A stretch of 64,000 nt of DNA from Saccharofermentans sp. (GCA_024692235.1 JAILMW010000011.1:52849-116848); one strand, 5' to 3'; positions 26,368-36,011 are shown, counted from the first letter of the stretch. Numbers and translations are program-made. The notes: generated by a model from the sequence alone, not told the origin.

Positions 26368-27315
26368 TCAGAAGGATACCTGATTCTTGCCGTTACGCTT
26401 TGACTTATAGAGCTTTCTGTCGGCAAGGGATATGAGTTCAGCCATATCCATACCCTTCTCATAAGAGGAAATACCGAGGGAGATCGTTACGGTCTCCCTT
26501 TTTCCGTCTCCGACATCTACCTGATTGGAGGAGACGAACTCAGCGATCTTCTTAGCGATACCGAGGCAATGTGCCTTGTCACAACCCTGAAGGAGGATCA
26601 TGAACTCGTCACCGCCTACTCTGAAGCATGTATCGGTATTGCGGGCATGCTGCTTCATAGCTGCTGCCACATGGCGTAATACGGCATCTCCGTGAGGTTG
26701 ACCATACTGATCGTTGATAAACTTCATCTCGTCGACATCAATGGCAACGAGAGAGAATGTAGTATCCGATCTCTCGCTGTATATATTGATGGTCTTCTCA
26801 AGGAGTTCGTAGAAATACGTTCTGTTATAAAGACCCGTAAGATCATCTACCCTTGCCAATGTCTGTACCTTCTTATAGGACTTCTCCAGTTCCTTGGAGA
26901 TATTCCTTCTGTCGGTAACATTGCGGGACATACCCCAGGTTCCGATGATCTGACCGTTACCGTTGAATAAAGGGTACTTGGACGCGAGATAGTATTCCGT
27001 ACGCAGTCCTTCGCGCTCTAATGCTTCCTCTATACCGAGAATGGGCTTACCTGTCCTCATTATCTCGAGCTCTTTATCGCGAGCCGCCTGGGCAAACTCT
27101 TGGGGGAAAAAATCAAAATCTGTCTTACCGTAAAGAAGTGCCGGGTCATCAACGCCCAGCTGCTTTGCATGTTCCAGTGAATTCCAGAGAAATCTGGATT
27201 CCGTATCCTTGAAATATATGGTGTCTGTGGCGTACATCCTCAAAGTATCGAGGACCAGTGCGTCAAGTTCACGCTTCTCTTCACTGCTCATATTCTTAGG
27301 ATCAAGGTTTAACAT
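26368..27315 (-). CDS. PAS-GGDEF diguanylate cyclase
   Basis: Makes cyclic di-GMP. The ATG giving MLNLDPKNMSSEEK was chosen because AAGGAGG lies about 6 bp upstream. Residues about 18-135 form a PAS sensor domain (DTIYFKDTESRFLW, GTWGMSRNVTDRR), with no membrane segment, so the input is cytoplasmic. The C-terminal catalytic domain begins at DDLTGLYNR. It has an intact GGDEF active site (FRVGGDEFMILL) and, just before it, RNTD, the RxxD inhibitory site for product feedback. An HD-GYP phosphodiesterase candidate lies about 22 kb away in the window. Confidence 0.93.
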   Translation of the reverse strand: MLNLDPKNMSSEEKRELDALVLDTLRMYATDTIYFKDTESRFLWNSLEHAKQLGVDDPALLYGKTDFDFFPQEFAQAARDKELEIMRTGKPILGIEEALEREGLRTEYYLASKYPLFNGNGQIIGTWGMSRNVTDRRNISKELEKSYKKVQTLARVDDLTGLYNRTYFYELLEKTINIYSERSDTTFSLVAIDVDEMKFINDQYGQPHGDAVLRHVAAAMKQHARNTDTCFRVGGDEFMILLQGCDKAHCLGIAKKIAEFVSSNQVDVGDGKRETVTISLGISSYEKGMDMAELISLADRKLYKSKRNGKNQVSF

Positions 27316-27379
27316 AGCTGACCTCCTTAAGAACTGCAAAGTTAATTAATTTTAACACTTGAAAAGATTAAAAAGCAAA

Positions 27380-28288
27380 TCAGATGGCAGGGAGCTCCAG
27401 TACTATAGAGAACTTTCCGTCGCTGTAATCGGCCCATATCTTGCCGTTCATTGCCTCGGTGAGTTTCTTTGCAACTGACAGTCCGATACCGCTGGAAGAT
27501 ATGTGTCTGGAGTTATCCGCTTTGTAGAAACGGTCGAATACCTTATCAGGATCGGGGATATCGTTTTCCTTTACGCCGTTCCTGACGGTAAGGATAACCG
27601 TCTTATCTTCTGTCGCCGCAGGCTTGAGGATTATATCCACACAGGAATCTCCGTGTACAAGACAGTTTTTGACCAGGTTCTGCATGATCCTCTTGATGGA
27701 CTGCTCGTTACCTATGACGGTAAGATTCTCGTCAATGTCGATATTGGGGGTAAGTCCGGCATTCTCAAAGTCATCGAAGTAAGAGAACAACGTATGCATA
27801 ATGATCTCGGAGATATTAAGAGAGTCAAGCGGCACCTGATAGTTGACATTAGATACCTTCGTATAGAAGAACATCATCTCCAGTATCTCGCCTAATGAGT
27901 CTATACGCTCGCTTATGATGCGTCTGTATCTTTCCTGCTCGGCAGGGTCTTCCGATTCTTCGAGAAGCTCAAAATATCCCTTAAGAGACGTAAGAGGAGT
28001 TCTTATATCGTGAGACATGTTAGTAAGAGTATCCTTGATCTCCTTGTCCTGCTTTAGCACTTCCTGCTCTTTGTCGTTATATGTATCGATAATGTAGTTG
28101 ATATCTTTAGCAAGACGCGACATGGTTCGGGATTTACCGTAGAAAGATACTCTCTTATTGGTATCATTTCGAGAGATAAAGTGTACCTGATCGCGCAGAT
28201 TCTTTACCTGACTCAAGTTATTGATGAGCATCAGGACCAAAGCTACACACAAGACCGTGAGTACGATCGTAAGAAACTGCCAGATCAA
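27380..28288 (-). CDS. Sensor histidine kinase of a peptide-antibiotic-type two-component system
   Basis: 302 residues with a single N-terminal membrane helix (about 5-24) and almost no external loop, as in kinases that sense through a partner ABC transporter (BceS/NisK-like group). The phosphoacceptor is His93 in NMSHDIRTPLTSLKGY. The ATPase domain has QNLVKNCLVHG (N box), DKVFDRFYKAD (F box) and SSGIGLSVAKKL (G box). It overlaps the preceding permease by four bases and is the last gene of the operon. Confidence 0.9.
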   Translation of the reverse strand: MIWQFLTIVLTVLCVALVLMLINNLSQVKNLRDQVHFISRNDTNKRVSFYGKSRTMSRLAKDINYIIDTYNDKEQEVLKQDKEIKDTLTNMSHDIRTPLTSLKGYFELLEESEDPAEQERYRRIISERIDSLGEILEMMFFYTKVSNVNYQVPLDSLNISEIIMHTLFSYFDDFENAGLTPNIDIDENLTVIGNEQSIKRIMQNLVKNCLVHGDSCVDIILKPAATEDKTVILTVRNGVKENDIPDPDKVFDRFYKADNSRHISSSGIGLSVAKKLTEAMNGKIWADYSDGKFSIVLELPAI

Positions 28289-29097
28289 ACTTCTATTCTC
28301 CTTCCTGCCGCTACGGCTGCTACGATGAAGATTATAGCAAAGGGAACGGCAGTAGTCGCCAATATGGACACAGGTGTCATCAATCGGTAATCTCCGCTTG
28401 CAAAATAAAGATATGCCTGACTCGGAGCTATAAGGGAAGCCGTGACGGAAGCGACAGGATTGCCGCTTTCGACATTAAACACTTCCATCAAGTAGATAGC
28501 GATCGCCATGAAGAGAGCACCCTGCAAGACCTGTATCGCGACAGCGCCGGCAATGACCACTGATGCCCGCCTGAGGATATGAGACAATGCATACGCGCCC
28601 AACATGCAGAAAAATATCCTGCAGAACACAAAGAGGATACAAAATACAACGCCCGTATCAGTCCGGTCGTAAAGCCAGTTCTTATCTATATATCTTCCGG
28701 TGCATAAGCTGTAAAGGATGATAGCTGCAGTGGCAGTAGCCGCCACCGAGAACAATACCATTACATCAGCTACAAAGAGCTTGAACCTGCTTCTTATAAC
28801 TCCGTTTACATTGTAGTAGAACCTGTTCTTGTAAAATGCCGTCGTAGTAAAGATAACGGATAAGCCCATACAGAATGCAAAGGTACTGGTAAGGGACTGC
28901 ACTGTAAACGCCTGCATAGCGTGCCATATATCCGCGTCCGTCGACAAGTCGGAAGAATACCCAAGGACCACAGCTATCTCCGTTCTGTATAAGATAAAAG
29001 TAAAAGCAAATAAGAACATGGTCGCGATGATCGCTATCATCGTCGACCTGTTCTTACAGTATCTTATAAGTTCCATATGAAAGAGGTTGGAGAACAT
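28285..29097 (-). CDS. ABC transporter permease (lantibiotic/bacitracin immunity type)
   Basis: 270 residues with about six membrane helices: a first helix in RSTMIAIIATMFLFAFTFIL, a loop of about 40 residues, then five more. This matches the ABC-2-type EpiE/MutE/BcrB immunity permeases. It is encoded 3 bp after the sister permease and overlaps the histidine kinase gene, so it is part of the same operon. Together with the ATPase it probably removes a membrane-active peptide from the cell surface; the actual peptide is unknown. Confidence 0.8.
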   Translation of the reverse strand: MFSNLFHMELIRYCKNRSTMIAIIATMFLFAFTFILYRTEIAVVLGYSSDLSTDADIWHAMQAFTVQSLTSTFAFCMGLSVIFTTTAFYKNRFYYNVNGVIRSRFKLFVADVMVLFSVAATATAAIILYSLCTGRYIDKNWLYDRTDTGVVFCILFVFCRIFFCMLGAYALSHILRRASVVIAGAVAIQVLQGALFMAIAIYLMEVFNVESGNPVASVTASLIAPSQAYLYFASGDYRLMTPVSILATTAVPFAIIFIVAAVAAGRRIEV

Positions 29098-29100
29098 TCT

Positions 29101-30102
29101 TTAGCTGATATCCCTCCTCTTGATCAGCCAATATGAACTGAATAGCGAGAGTGAGGAATATATAAGCGAGCAGATAAGCGCTCGTAGAACATCCTTGCCC
29201 GCAGAATCAAGAGCTAATGTCTCCGCGTTCTGCGTGAGCGTATAGTTGATCAACTGGAAATCATCCGGAAGCGGGAAGATATGCTTCAGAAGGATCGTTC
29301 CCAGGGAAAGCGCAATAGATAAGAAGCCCATGGAGAGCAATACTCCGACTGTCAGAGTAGCAGCCGTATTCCTTGTAAGGCATGCCACTGCGGCAACTAT
29401 GGTAGAAAAAGCAAATGAGATCACGAATGATACGACCGTATAGCCCAGTACCGCAGCATCCAGATTCCATATCACCTCACCCGTGAAGAGTCCGTCGAGC
29501 ATAGCCGTGAACAGGAATGTCGCAGCCAGAAGGATCACGTTATATATTCCTATGACCGTGAGCCTTGCAAGGAACAGCGTGAAGCGGCAACGGTTGCTCA
29601 CGATGAGATTCTTGTCATAACCGTTCTTGTAGACTGCTCCCAGAAATATACCGGTGAAGAGAGCAACGGAGAAGATATGAAATGAAGCCGATGTGACGAG
29701 ATTATAAAGAGTAGGCATATCTTCGTGGTAGAAAAGACCTTCGCCCCACAGATCGCTCAATGATCCGTACTCAGGCTCGGCAGTAGTACTCTCACCGGTC
29801 TCTTCATCTGTTACCGTAACAACGGTGGAAGACAGATAAGAATCGTCACCGTCTGCCTCTGCGATGGAAGATCCGCTGTTAAAGCCCATATTGAACGCTT
29901 CTGACATTCCTTCCGCGGAATATCCTTCTTCGCTCATCACATAGACATCCTCTTGTGTCATGCCGAACACGTCCAACTTGGTGAATATCATGATCTGGAA
30001 CATCGTAAGGAAGAAAAGGCAGATGAGCAGTATATATACACACTTGAGCTTGGATGCTCTGTATGCCTCTGACTTAAGAAAATGAAGATACATATGCCTC
30101 AC
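29101..30102 (-). CDS. ABC transporter permease with large extracytoplasmic loop
   Basis: 333 residues, ABC-2 type. The first helix (KCVYILLICLFFLTMFQIMI) is followed by an acidic loop of about 115 residues containing a VTDEETGESTTAEPEYGSL stretch, then five membrane helices. The large loop between helices 1 and 2 is common in lantibiotic and linearmycin-type exporters and may contact the ligand. It starts 1 bp after the ATPase gene stop, so translational coupling is likely. Confidence 0.8.
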   Translation of the reverse strand: MRHMYLHFLKSEAYRASKLKCVYILLICLFFLTMFQIMIFTKLDVFGMTQEDVYVMSEEGYSAEGMSEAFNMGFNSGSSIAEADGDDSYLSSTVVTVTDEETGESTTAEPEYGSLSDLWGEGLFYHEDMPTLYNLVTSASFHIFSVALFTGIFLGAVYKNGYDKNLIVSNRCRFTLFLARLTVIGIYNVILLAATFLFTAMLDGLFTGEVIWNLDAAVLGYTVVSFVISFAFSTIVAAVACLTRNTAATLTVGVLLSMGFLSIALSLGTILLKHIFPLPDDFQLINYTLTQNAETLALDSAGKDVLRALICSLIYSSLSLFSSYWLIKRRDIS

Positions 30103-30103
30103 C

Positions 30104-31024
30104 TCACCTTAATCCGCCGGCGGAAGTACCGGTAAGCTTAATGAAGTATTCCTCAAGGTCAGAAGACTGTACACCGATAGACTCGACGGGAATGCCGGCC
30201 TTGGCGATCGCCATATTAAGTGCGGATATCTCTTCAAGCTTCTCGAAGATATATATCGTCTTATCGTCTATAGCCTGATAATCCTTGAAGCCGTTATCGT
30301 CGAGAACGGGAAGGATAGGCGAAGTATTGTTAGCCTTGATGACGATCTTGTCTCTGCACTTGAGCTTAAGATCTTCAAGTGTAGACTCCTCAAGGATCTC
30401 ACCGTTATTGATGATCGCATAATCCTTGGCTAACTTGGCAAGCTCCTCAAGTATGTGGCTGGAGATGATGATCGTAATGCCCTTCTCTTCGTTAAGCTTT
30501 AAGAGCATCTCTCTGATCTCTACGATACCCTGAGGATCAAGACCGTTTATGGGCTCATCAAGGACTAGAAGATCGGGCTCGCCGACAAGTGCCAGTGCGA
30601 TACCTAATCTCTGCTTCATACCAAGTGAGAACTTGCCCGCCTTACGCTTTGCAACTTCCGATAATCCTACAAGTGCCAGCTTCTCCATGATGTACTTATC
30701 ATCACCGATACCGTATGCCAGGCACTTGAGCTTTATATTGTCGTAAGCCGACAGGTTGGGAAGAAGGGCCGGTGCCTCGATAAGAGCGCCGATACGGGAA
30801 TATGCATCCCTCTTGTCTCCGTCAAATCCGCTGTACTTGAACGAACCGGAAGTAGGTGTAGCCATACCCGTGATCATCTTCATGATCGTGGTCTTACCTG
30901 CACCGTTCTTACCTATAAGGCCGTAGATAGTACCTTTCTTAATATGAAGGCTTACCGAATTGACGGCTTTTACCTTCTTATATACCTTGGACAGTTCGTC
31001 TGTGACCAAGAGCATCTCATCCAT
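30104..31024 (-). CDS. ABC transporter ATPase, BcrA/lantibiotic immunity type
   Basis: 306 residues. Walker A GKNGAGKT lies at residues 38-45, the signature is FSLGMKQRLGIALAL, and Walker B is LLVLDEPINGLDP. The extended C-terminal part is typical of BcrA/LanF ATPases that energise two small permeases. The start has GAGGAG 8 bp upstream. A 93 bp gap separates it from the response regulator, the only real gap in this operon. Confidence 0.9.
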   Translation of the reverse strand: MDEMLLVTDELSKVYKKVKAVNSVSLHIKKGTIYGLIGKNGAGKTTIMKMITGMATPTSGSFKYSGFDGDKRDAYSRIGALIEAPALLPNLSAYDNIKLKCLAYGIGDDKYIMEKLALVGLSEVAKRKAGKFSLGMKQRLGIALALVGEPDLLVLDEPINGLDPQGIVEIREMLLKLNEEKGITIIISSHILEELAKLAKDYAIINNGEILEESTLEDLKLKCRDKIVIKANNTSPILPVLDDNGFKDYQAIDDKTIYIFEKLEEISALNMAIAKAGIPVESIGVQSSDLEEYFIKLTGTSAGGLR

Positions 31025-31117
31025 AGCGATTCTCCTCGATTATTTTGTCAGCTTATCAGATATTGTCATTATCCATGGCAATATTATAATCATCGCTAAC
31101 AAATAATAAAGAAAGGA

Positions 31118-31825
31118 TTAAGATTTGGTCTTAACAAGACGGAATCCGATGCCCCAGATGGTGTCGATATACTCATCGGGTGTGATCTTCTTGATCTTGG
31201 ATCTTATATTACTTATGTGAACGTTAATGGTCTTATCCTCGCCGATGTAGCACTCATTCCATGCATACTCGAAGATCTCCTGCTTGGAGAAGACCTTGTT
31301 GGGATAGAGCATAAACAGCTCCAGGATCTTATACTCCTGTCTTGTGAGCATCAGATCCTTACCGCAGAGAGTAGCTTCGAAGGTATCCTTATTGAGGACC
31401 AGATCCCTATACTCGAGAGTGCACTTCTCTTCTGCCTGCTCTCCTCCGATATCGGACAGGTGACGAAGCTGAACGTCTACTCTGGCAAGAAGCTCCTTCA
31501 CCTCGAAAGGCTTAGCGAGGAAGTCATCAGCACCCATGGCAAGAAGGTCTACCCTGGAGTCGAGAGAAGACTTGGCGGATACGACAATGATCGGTACCTT
31601 GGAATTCTCCCTTATTGTCTTTGTAAGAGTCTCACCGGTCATACCGGGCATCATAAGATCGAGTATTACAAGATCGAACTTGTCATTTTTGAAGTTCAAA
31701 AGGCCCTCCGTACCGGAATAGGCCTGGACACAATCCATTCCATGCTTTCTAAGTGAATCGTAGATCAGGTTGTTGATATCGGAATCGTCCTCTACGACTA
31801 AGATCTTAGCTCTCTCGTTATTCAT
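31118..31825 (-). CDS. OmpR-family response regulator
   Basis: The receiver domain carries the acidic pair in VVEDDSD and the phosphoacceptor Asp56 in LVILDLMMPG. The C-terminal winged helix of the OmpR/PhoB class includes LTRQEYKILELFMLYPNKV and TIWGIGFRLVK. The start MNNERAK is preferred because a GGGGGA site lies 8 bp upstream; an in-frame ATG two codons earlier is too close to it. The start codon lies inside the end of the upstream dehydrogenase-like gene (ATGAATAA, 8-base overlap), so its translation is coupled to that gene. It is the likely partner of the histidine kinase encoded at the end of the cluster. Confidence 0.92.
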   Translation of the reverse strand: MNNERAKILVVEDDSDINNLIYDSLRKHGMDCVQAYSGTEGLLNFKNDKFDLVILDLMMPGMTGETLTKTIRENSKVPIIVVSAKSSLDSRVDLLAMGADDFLAKPFEVKELLARVDVQLRHLSDIGGEQAEEKCTLEYRDLVLNKDTFEATLCGKDLMLTRQEYKILELFMLYPNKVFSKQEIFEYAWNECYIGEDKTINVHISNIRSKIKKITPDEYIDTIWGIGFRLVKTKS

Positions 31826-33035
31826 CTGCATCTTCCCCCATGTCGATATTGATAGGCTCAGCATCCGAAAGCGTATACTTGAACCCGTCTTTTCTCATTA
31901 TATCCAGAAGAAGGTCGGGATCAAAAGCACATGCTGTGTATACTCCCGCCCTTTTCCACTTCTCGGTACATAATAATTTAACACCGCCCGCCAAAGCAAG
32001 TGCATCATAAAAAGAGTTAACATTAACTCCGTTCTTCTCCCTGCACTCCTCATTATCCATTGCAGCACAGGCCATGACACATCTGGGCTCGCCGTCCTTT
32101 ATACCGGATACGAATACTCCCGCGGCGCTCTTACCCGTTATCTCCTCAGAATCGGATGATACGGGCATGACCTTACAGAGAAAATCTATGGGTGCGATCT
32201 TGACTCCCTCTATCTCAACGGGAACTTCAGACAGCATTCCGGCATCCCTTAAAGTGTCTATCATAGCCGTAGACTTCCTTCTGAATGGTGCAAAATATCT
32301 TACATTGGGAACTTCCGGGATCTCCTTGAGGAAATCATCCACTATGGGGTTATTGAGCATATACATGGTGCGAACGCCCACGTCGGGGATCTCCCGCTTT
32401 ATCTTCATGGATAAAGGCTCCGCTTCTTCCGCCGCACCGTTCCTTATACAGACGGCCTTCTCCTCCTTAGCCTTGAACTCTACGGAGTTAAGAAGCTCCT
32501 TTATATTGGAAACAGGGACTGAGCTTTTGAGATTGATCTCGAATATGTTGACTTCTTCAGTCTTATCAAGACGGCTGTTTGCGACGCTTCTTGAAAGCGA
32601 GGTTATGACTGCGGGATTAAGGCTGCAGCCTGCGATCGCAGTAAGCCCCTTGGATCTGAAGTCCGAGAAGAGCTCGAACTGCTGTGACAGGAAGTCCTTC
32701 CTCTCCCAGTCAACTAAGGTCATATCGATATAATCCGCACCCTGGAACAGGGCGATCTTCATGACCTTCATGGTGAGCTCGGGCTTCTCGAGATTGACTA
32801 TGATATCAGGCTGGATGATGGAGAGCATCATCTTGGTGCTCGCCTCGTTATTGACATCGGCTCTTGCGGTGGTGATCCTTACGGGAAGGTCAGCATATTT
32901 CTTCTTCAGAACGTCACAACAGGACTTGTCACCTGATGCCAGACAGATCTCTGACGCATACCTGGTATCCGAACATAAGATACCGAGGACGGCATCGGCA
33001 ACCTCATTACAACCGAAAATAAGAATCTTCTTCAT
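31818..33035 (-). CDS. Saccharopine/carboxynorspermidine dehydrogenase-like protein, probably degenerate
   Basis: 405 residues related to the saccharopine dehydrogenase family, closest by eye to carboxynorspermidine dehydrogenase (KKILIFGCNEVADAV start, DADVNNE-like segment, YIDMT). Key family features are altered. The NAD(P) glycine loop expected as GxGGVG reads GCNEVA at residues 8-13, the FDPGV loop reads LNPAV, and I could not find the GGDHG segment. It may therefore not be an active dehydrogenase. It is the first gene of the two-component/ABC operon and overlaps the response regulator by 8 bases. The ATG was chosen over an in-frame GTG four codons upstream. Confidence 0.7.
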   Translation of the reverse strand: MKKILIFGCNEVADAVLGILCSDTRYASEICLASGDKSCCDVLKKKYADLPVRITTARADVNNEASTKMMLSIIQPDIIVNLEKPELTMKVMKIALFQGADYIDMTLVDWERKDFLSQQFELFSDFRSKGLTAIAGCSLNPAVITSLSRSVANSRLDKTEEVNIFEINLKSSVPVSNIKELLNSVEFKAKEEKAVCIRNGAAEEAEPLSMKIKREIPDVGVRTMYMLNNPIVDDFLKEIPEVPNVRYFAPFRRKSTAMIDTLRDAGMLSEVPVEIEGVKIAPIDFLCKVMPVSSDSEEITGKSAAGVFVSGIKDGEPRCVMACAAMDNEECREKNGVNVNSFYDALALAGGVKLLCTEKWKRAGVYTACAFDPDLLLDIMRKDGFKYTLSDAEPINIDMGEDADE

Positions 33036-33095
33036 TATCCGCAACACCCTTTAAGCACAAACTCTTCTACGATTGTAACATTGTTAATGACAAAA

Positions 33096-33120
33096 AAGAA
33101 CAGCCGCGAGGGCTGTTCTT
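33096..33120 (-). terminator. Terminator of the uracil permease gene
   Basis: On the minus strand AAGAACAGCC pairs perfectly with GGCTGTTCTT around a 5-base loop and is followed by TTTTG, 40 bp after the stop codon. Confidence 0.92.
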
Positions 33121-33159
33121 CAAGAAAATTATAATATTTTGCGGTATGTGGATCGGTTT

Positions 33160-34473
33160 CTATTTCTCGCTCTTAAAAGACTTGTTCGCACCGCTGTAGT
33201 CTTTCTCATCCAAAGGAAGGAAAGCATTGAGGAAGATACCTACAAGAGCACCGATGGCAAGACCCGACAAAGAGATGGTGACGGAACCGACGGTAAAGGA
33301 GACCGCACCGGAATAATTAACACCGATGGAAAGTCCCAGGATAAGAGCTGCGATGATGATATTGCGGCTCCTTGAGAAGTCCACCTGATTCTCTACTACG
33401 TTACGTACACCTACAGCTGAGATCATACCGTAGAGGACGATGGATACGCCGCCTATGGTAGCCTGAGGCATCGATGCGATAAGTGCAGCGAACTTCGGCG
33501 AGAATGATACGATAGCAGCGCAGCATGCGGCGATCCTTATTACTCTGGGATCATATACCTTGGTAAGTGAGAGGACACCCGTATTCTCGCCGTATGTCGT
33601 ATTGGCGGGAGCACCGAACAAAGATGCGAGGACAGTAGCAAGACCGTCACCCGTCAAAGTCCTGTGGAGTCCGGGATCTTCTATGAAGTTACGTTCTGTC
33701 GTGGAAGAGATGGCGGAGATATCACCGATGTGCTCGACCATGGTTGCAAGCGCAATAGGCATGATGGTCACGAGAGCCGTGACGATAAGTGATGTATCGG
33801 GAGCCTTGAATATGGCAAATACAGTTCTGTCCATATCGAAGGGAAGACCGATCCAGGCTGCCTCCTTGACGGGAGTAAAGTCTACAAGTCCGAAGGGAAG
33901 CGCCGCGATATAGGATACTATGACACCCAAGATAATGGGTACGATCTTGATCATTCCCTTACCGAAGATGTTACAGATGATGACCACCAGGATCGCAAGA
34001 AGAGCGACTGCCCAGTTGGTCTTACAGTTATCTATGGCGGATGATGAGAGCGTAAGTCCGATCGCTATGATGATGGGACCCGTTACTATAGGCGGGAAGA
34101 ATCTCATTACCCTCTTCTGACCGAAAGCTTTGATGAGCGCAGCCAGAACAAGATAGAGAAGACCCGCTGCGGCAACACCTAAGCAGGCATAGGGAAGAAG
34201 TTCCTTCTCACCGTTGGGCGCGATGGCCGCATAGCCTCCGATGAAGGCGAAGGAAGATCCCAGGAATGCGGGGACCTTACCCTTGGTAAGAAAGTGGAAG
34301 AGCAACGTTCCGAGTCCTGCGAACAGGAGCGTTGCCGATACGGAAAGACCTGTCAGTGCAGGTACGAGGACCGTTGCTCCGAACATGGCAAACATATGCT
34401 GGATACCGAGCACGAACATCTTGGGATATCCGAGCGTTCGAGCGTCGTATATCGCCTCTTTGTTTTGACTCAT
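33160..34473 (-). CDS. uraA: Uracil:H+ symporter (NCS2 family)
   Basis: 437-residue membrane transporter with the 14-segment layout of UraA. The substrate-site motifs are clear: MVEHIGDISAIS (glutamate and histidine contacting uracil) and GAPANTTYGENTGVLSLT. LGIQHMFAMFGATVLVP opens the first helices. It would import uracil for salvage. A strong AAGGAGG site 6 bp before the ATG supports the start. The gene is flanked by terminators and forms its own unit. Other NCS2 members take purines, but the TYGENTGV form favours uracil. Confidence 0.93.
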   Translation of the reverse strand: MSQNKEAIYDARTLGYPKMFVLGIQHMFAMFGATVLVPALTGLSVSATLLFAGLGTLLFHFLTKGKVPAFLGSSFAFIGGYAAIAPNGEKELLPYACLGVAAAGLLYLVLAALIKAFGQKRVMRFFPPIVTGPIIIAIGLTLSSSAIDNCKTNWAVALLAILVVIICNIFGKGMIKIVPIILGVIVSYIAALPFGLVDFTPVKEAAWIGLPFDMDRTVFAIFKAPDTSLIVTALVTIMPIALATMVEHIGDISAISSTTERNFIEDPGLHRTLTGDGLATVLASLFGAPANTTYGENTGVLSLTKVYDPRVIRIAACCAAIVSFSPKFAALIASMPQATIGGVSIVLYGMISAVGVRNVVENQVDFSRSRNIIIAALILGLSIGVNYSGAVSFTVGSVTISLSGLAIGALVGIFLNAFLPLDEKDYSGANKSFKSEK

Positions 34474-34538
34474 AACTTACCTCCTTGGAAACTGTTTATC
34501 ACACTAATTCCACTATAGCACAACAAGGCAAAAAACAA

Positions 34539-34565
34539 CCGCGCCGTTTGATCAAAACGACGCGG
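34539..34565 (-). terminator. Terminator after the small four-helix membrane protein gene
   Basis: On the minus strand CCGCGTCGTTT pairs with AAACGGCGCGG (one G-U), loop TGATC, followed by TTGTTTTTTG. It separates this gene from uraA. Confidence 0.9.
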
Positions 34566-34590
34566 GTATTGATAAGTTATCAAGCTGTCA

Positions 34591-35055
34591 TCAATCGTCT
34601 TCCGAAAGAGCGTATACGAAGCCCGTTGCAAGGACAAGAAATATCGCGACTATCATCAGATAAAATCCGAATGAATACGAATAGGTCCTGCTCACTATAG
34701 TGTCGCCGTTCGTTCCGAATACACCTTTTATGACGGCATCTACCGCCTGAGTCGTATAGTCTGTCCTGGTAGAAGCTACGGATGTGAACCATAAAAGGCC
34801 ACCGCCCGATATGGCTGCCAATGTACCGACGATCGCTCCGCCCTGCTTATAACCTACAAGCGGGATGGCGCAACATGCCAATGCCAGCATCAATACGATA
34901 AAACCCGGCAGCGACGGCATAAGCTTGGTGTATACAGCCTCCGTGGCTCCGCTTTGCTTAGCAACCGTCATCTTAACGATCGGAAGAAAGCAACATGCCG
35001 TTAATAACAGACCGCTGGCCAAGAACAGCCAGCCCTTAAAGCGTGCTTGTGACAT
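34591..35055 (-). CDS. Four-helix membrane protein of unknown function
   Basis: 154 residues with four hydrophobic segments (near 9-28, 48-68, 72-92 and 126-147). An extracytoplasmic stretch between segments 3 and 4 contains Thr/Asp-rich sequence (TSVASTRTDYTTQAVDAV). I recognise no family. The gene stands alone between the FMN oxidoreductase and uraA, with its own terminator. Confidence 0.65.
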   Translation of the reverse strand: MSQARFKGWLFLASGLLLTACCFLPIVKMTVAKQSGATEAVYTKLMPSLPGFIVLMLALACCAIPLVGYKQGGAIVGTLAAISGGGLLWFTSVASTRTDYTTQAVDAVIKGVFGTNGDTIVSRTYSYSFGFYLMIVAIFLVLATGFVYALSEDD

Positions 35056-35114
35056 ATAAGATTACCCCTCTATTCCTGAAATTTCTTTTATTATAGTGAG
35101 GTGATCACGCGTTA

Positions 35115-36011
35115 TCAATAACTTTCTAAGCAACTGTCATCGATCTTATCGGCGGTTGCAAAACCCGTACAGCTCATTACGAAGCGAAGCTCGTTATTGA
35201 CCTTGGTCACGAAGCTCTTTACGCCTTCGATCCCGTTCTCCTCAAGAGACGGGAGCATGGATCTTCCTACAGCCGCAGCATCAGCTCCGAGAGCTAACGC
35301 CTTATATACGTCAGAACCGCTTTCAATGCCGCAGTCGACTATGATCTTTATATCACGTCCGGAAAGCGCCGCCTTTATCTCGGGAAGCACCATCATGGGC
35401 GGGACAGCATAAGGAAGCCTGCCGTGGTGGTGGCTCACGATAATAGCAGCAGCTCCTAAGTCAGCGCATTTCACCGCATCCTCTGCGCTCAGTACGCCCT
35501 TTACTACAAAAGGAAGCTTAGAGGACTCAATGTATGAGCGAAGCATTTCGGAAGTCTGAGGCGCCATCTCCTCGCCTATTACGACGTCAGCTCCGTTCTC
35601 GCCGAAGATATGGTCTATATCCATGCCGATACCGAAGGCACCGACATCCTGTGCAAACTGCATCTGGTCCCTGACCTTGCCGTTATCCGCGTAGGGCTTT
35701 ACTATCCTTACGGTCTTAGCTCCGGTCTTTATTATCTTCTCGAAGTCGTCGTTCTCCATCATGCCGACAAAGTTCAGTATATTAAGTTCCTTAGCGGCTT
35801 TAGAGTATTCCTCAAGGCCCGTCAGCTCTCTTCCCTTGAAGTTTTTGAGGTGCGAGAAAGCAGGTGTCATGACGGGAGAAGAAAACTCCTCTCCGAAGAT
35901 TTTTATCTTAGTGTCTGCTACGACCGAATCTATGAGACGCTGCTTGATAAGTATGCTGTCCATATAGCGCGCCGTGATGAGATTGGCGTCGGATGTTCTT
36001 TTATATTCCAT
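35115..36011 (-). CDS. FMN-dependent alpha-hydroxy-acid dehydrogenase-like protein
   Basis: 298-residue TIM barrel of the lactate/glycolate oxidase family. The family's late FMN and active-site segments are visible: LPFVVKGVLSAEDA (FMN-phosphate lysine), IIVSHHHGRL (equivalent of the catalytic SNHGGRQ motif), IIVDCGIESGSDVYKALALGA and AAAVGRSML. It is shorter than classical members (about 350), mainly in the N-terminal half, and the His-Gly-Arg loop is changed, so the substrate is uncertain. It starts inside the last codons of the epimerase gene (11-base overlap) with AAAGGAGG upstream, so the pair is co-translated. Confidence 0.82.
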   Translation of the reverse strand: MEYKRTSDANLITARYMDSILIKQRLIDSVVADTKIKIFGEEFSSPVMTPAFSHLKNFKGRELTGLEEYSKAAKELNILNFVGMMENDDFEKIIKTGAKTVRIVKPYADNGKVRDQMQFAQDVGAFGIGMDIDHIFGENGADVVIGEEMAPQTSEMLRSYIESSKLPFVVKGVLSAEDAVKCADLGAAAIIVSHHHGRLPYAVPPMMVLPEIKAALSGRDIKIIVDCGIESGSDVYKALALGADAAAVGRSMLPSLEENGIEGVKSFVTKVNNELRFVMSCTGFATADKIDDSCLESY

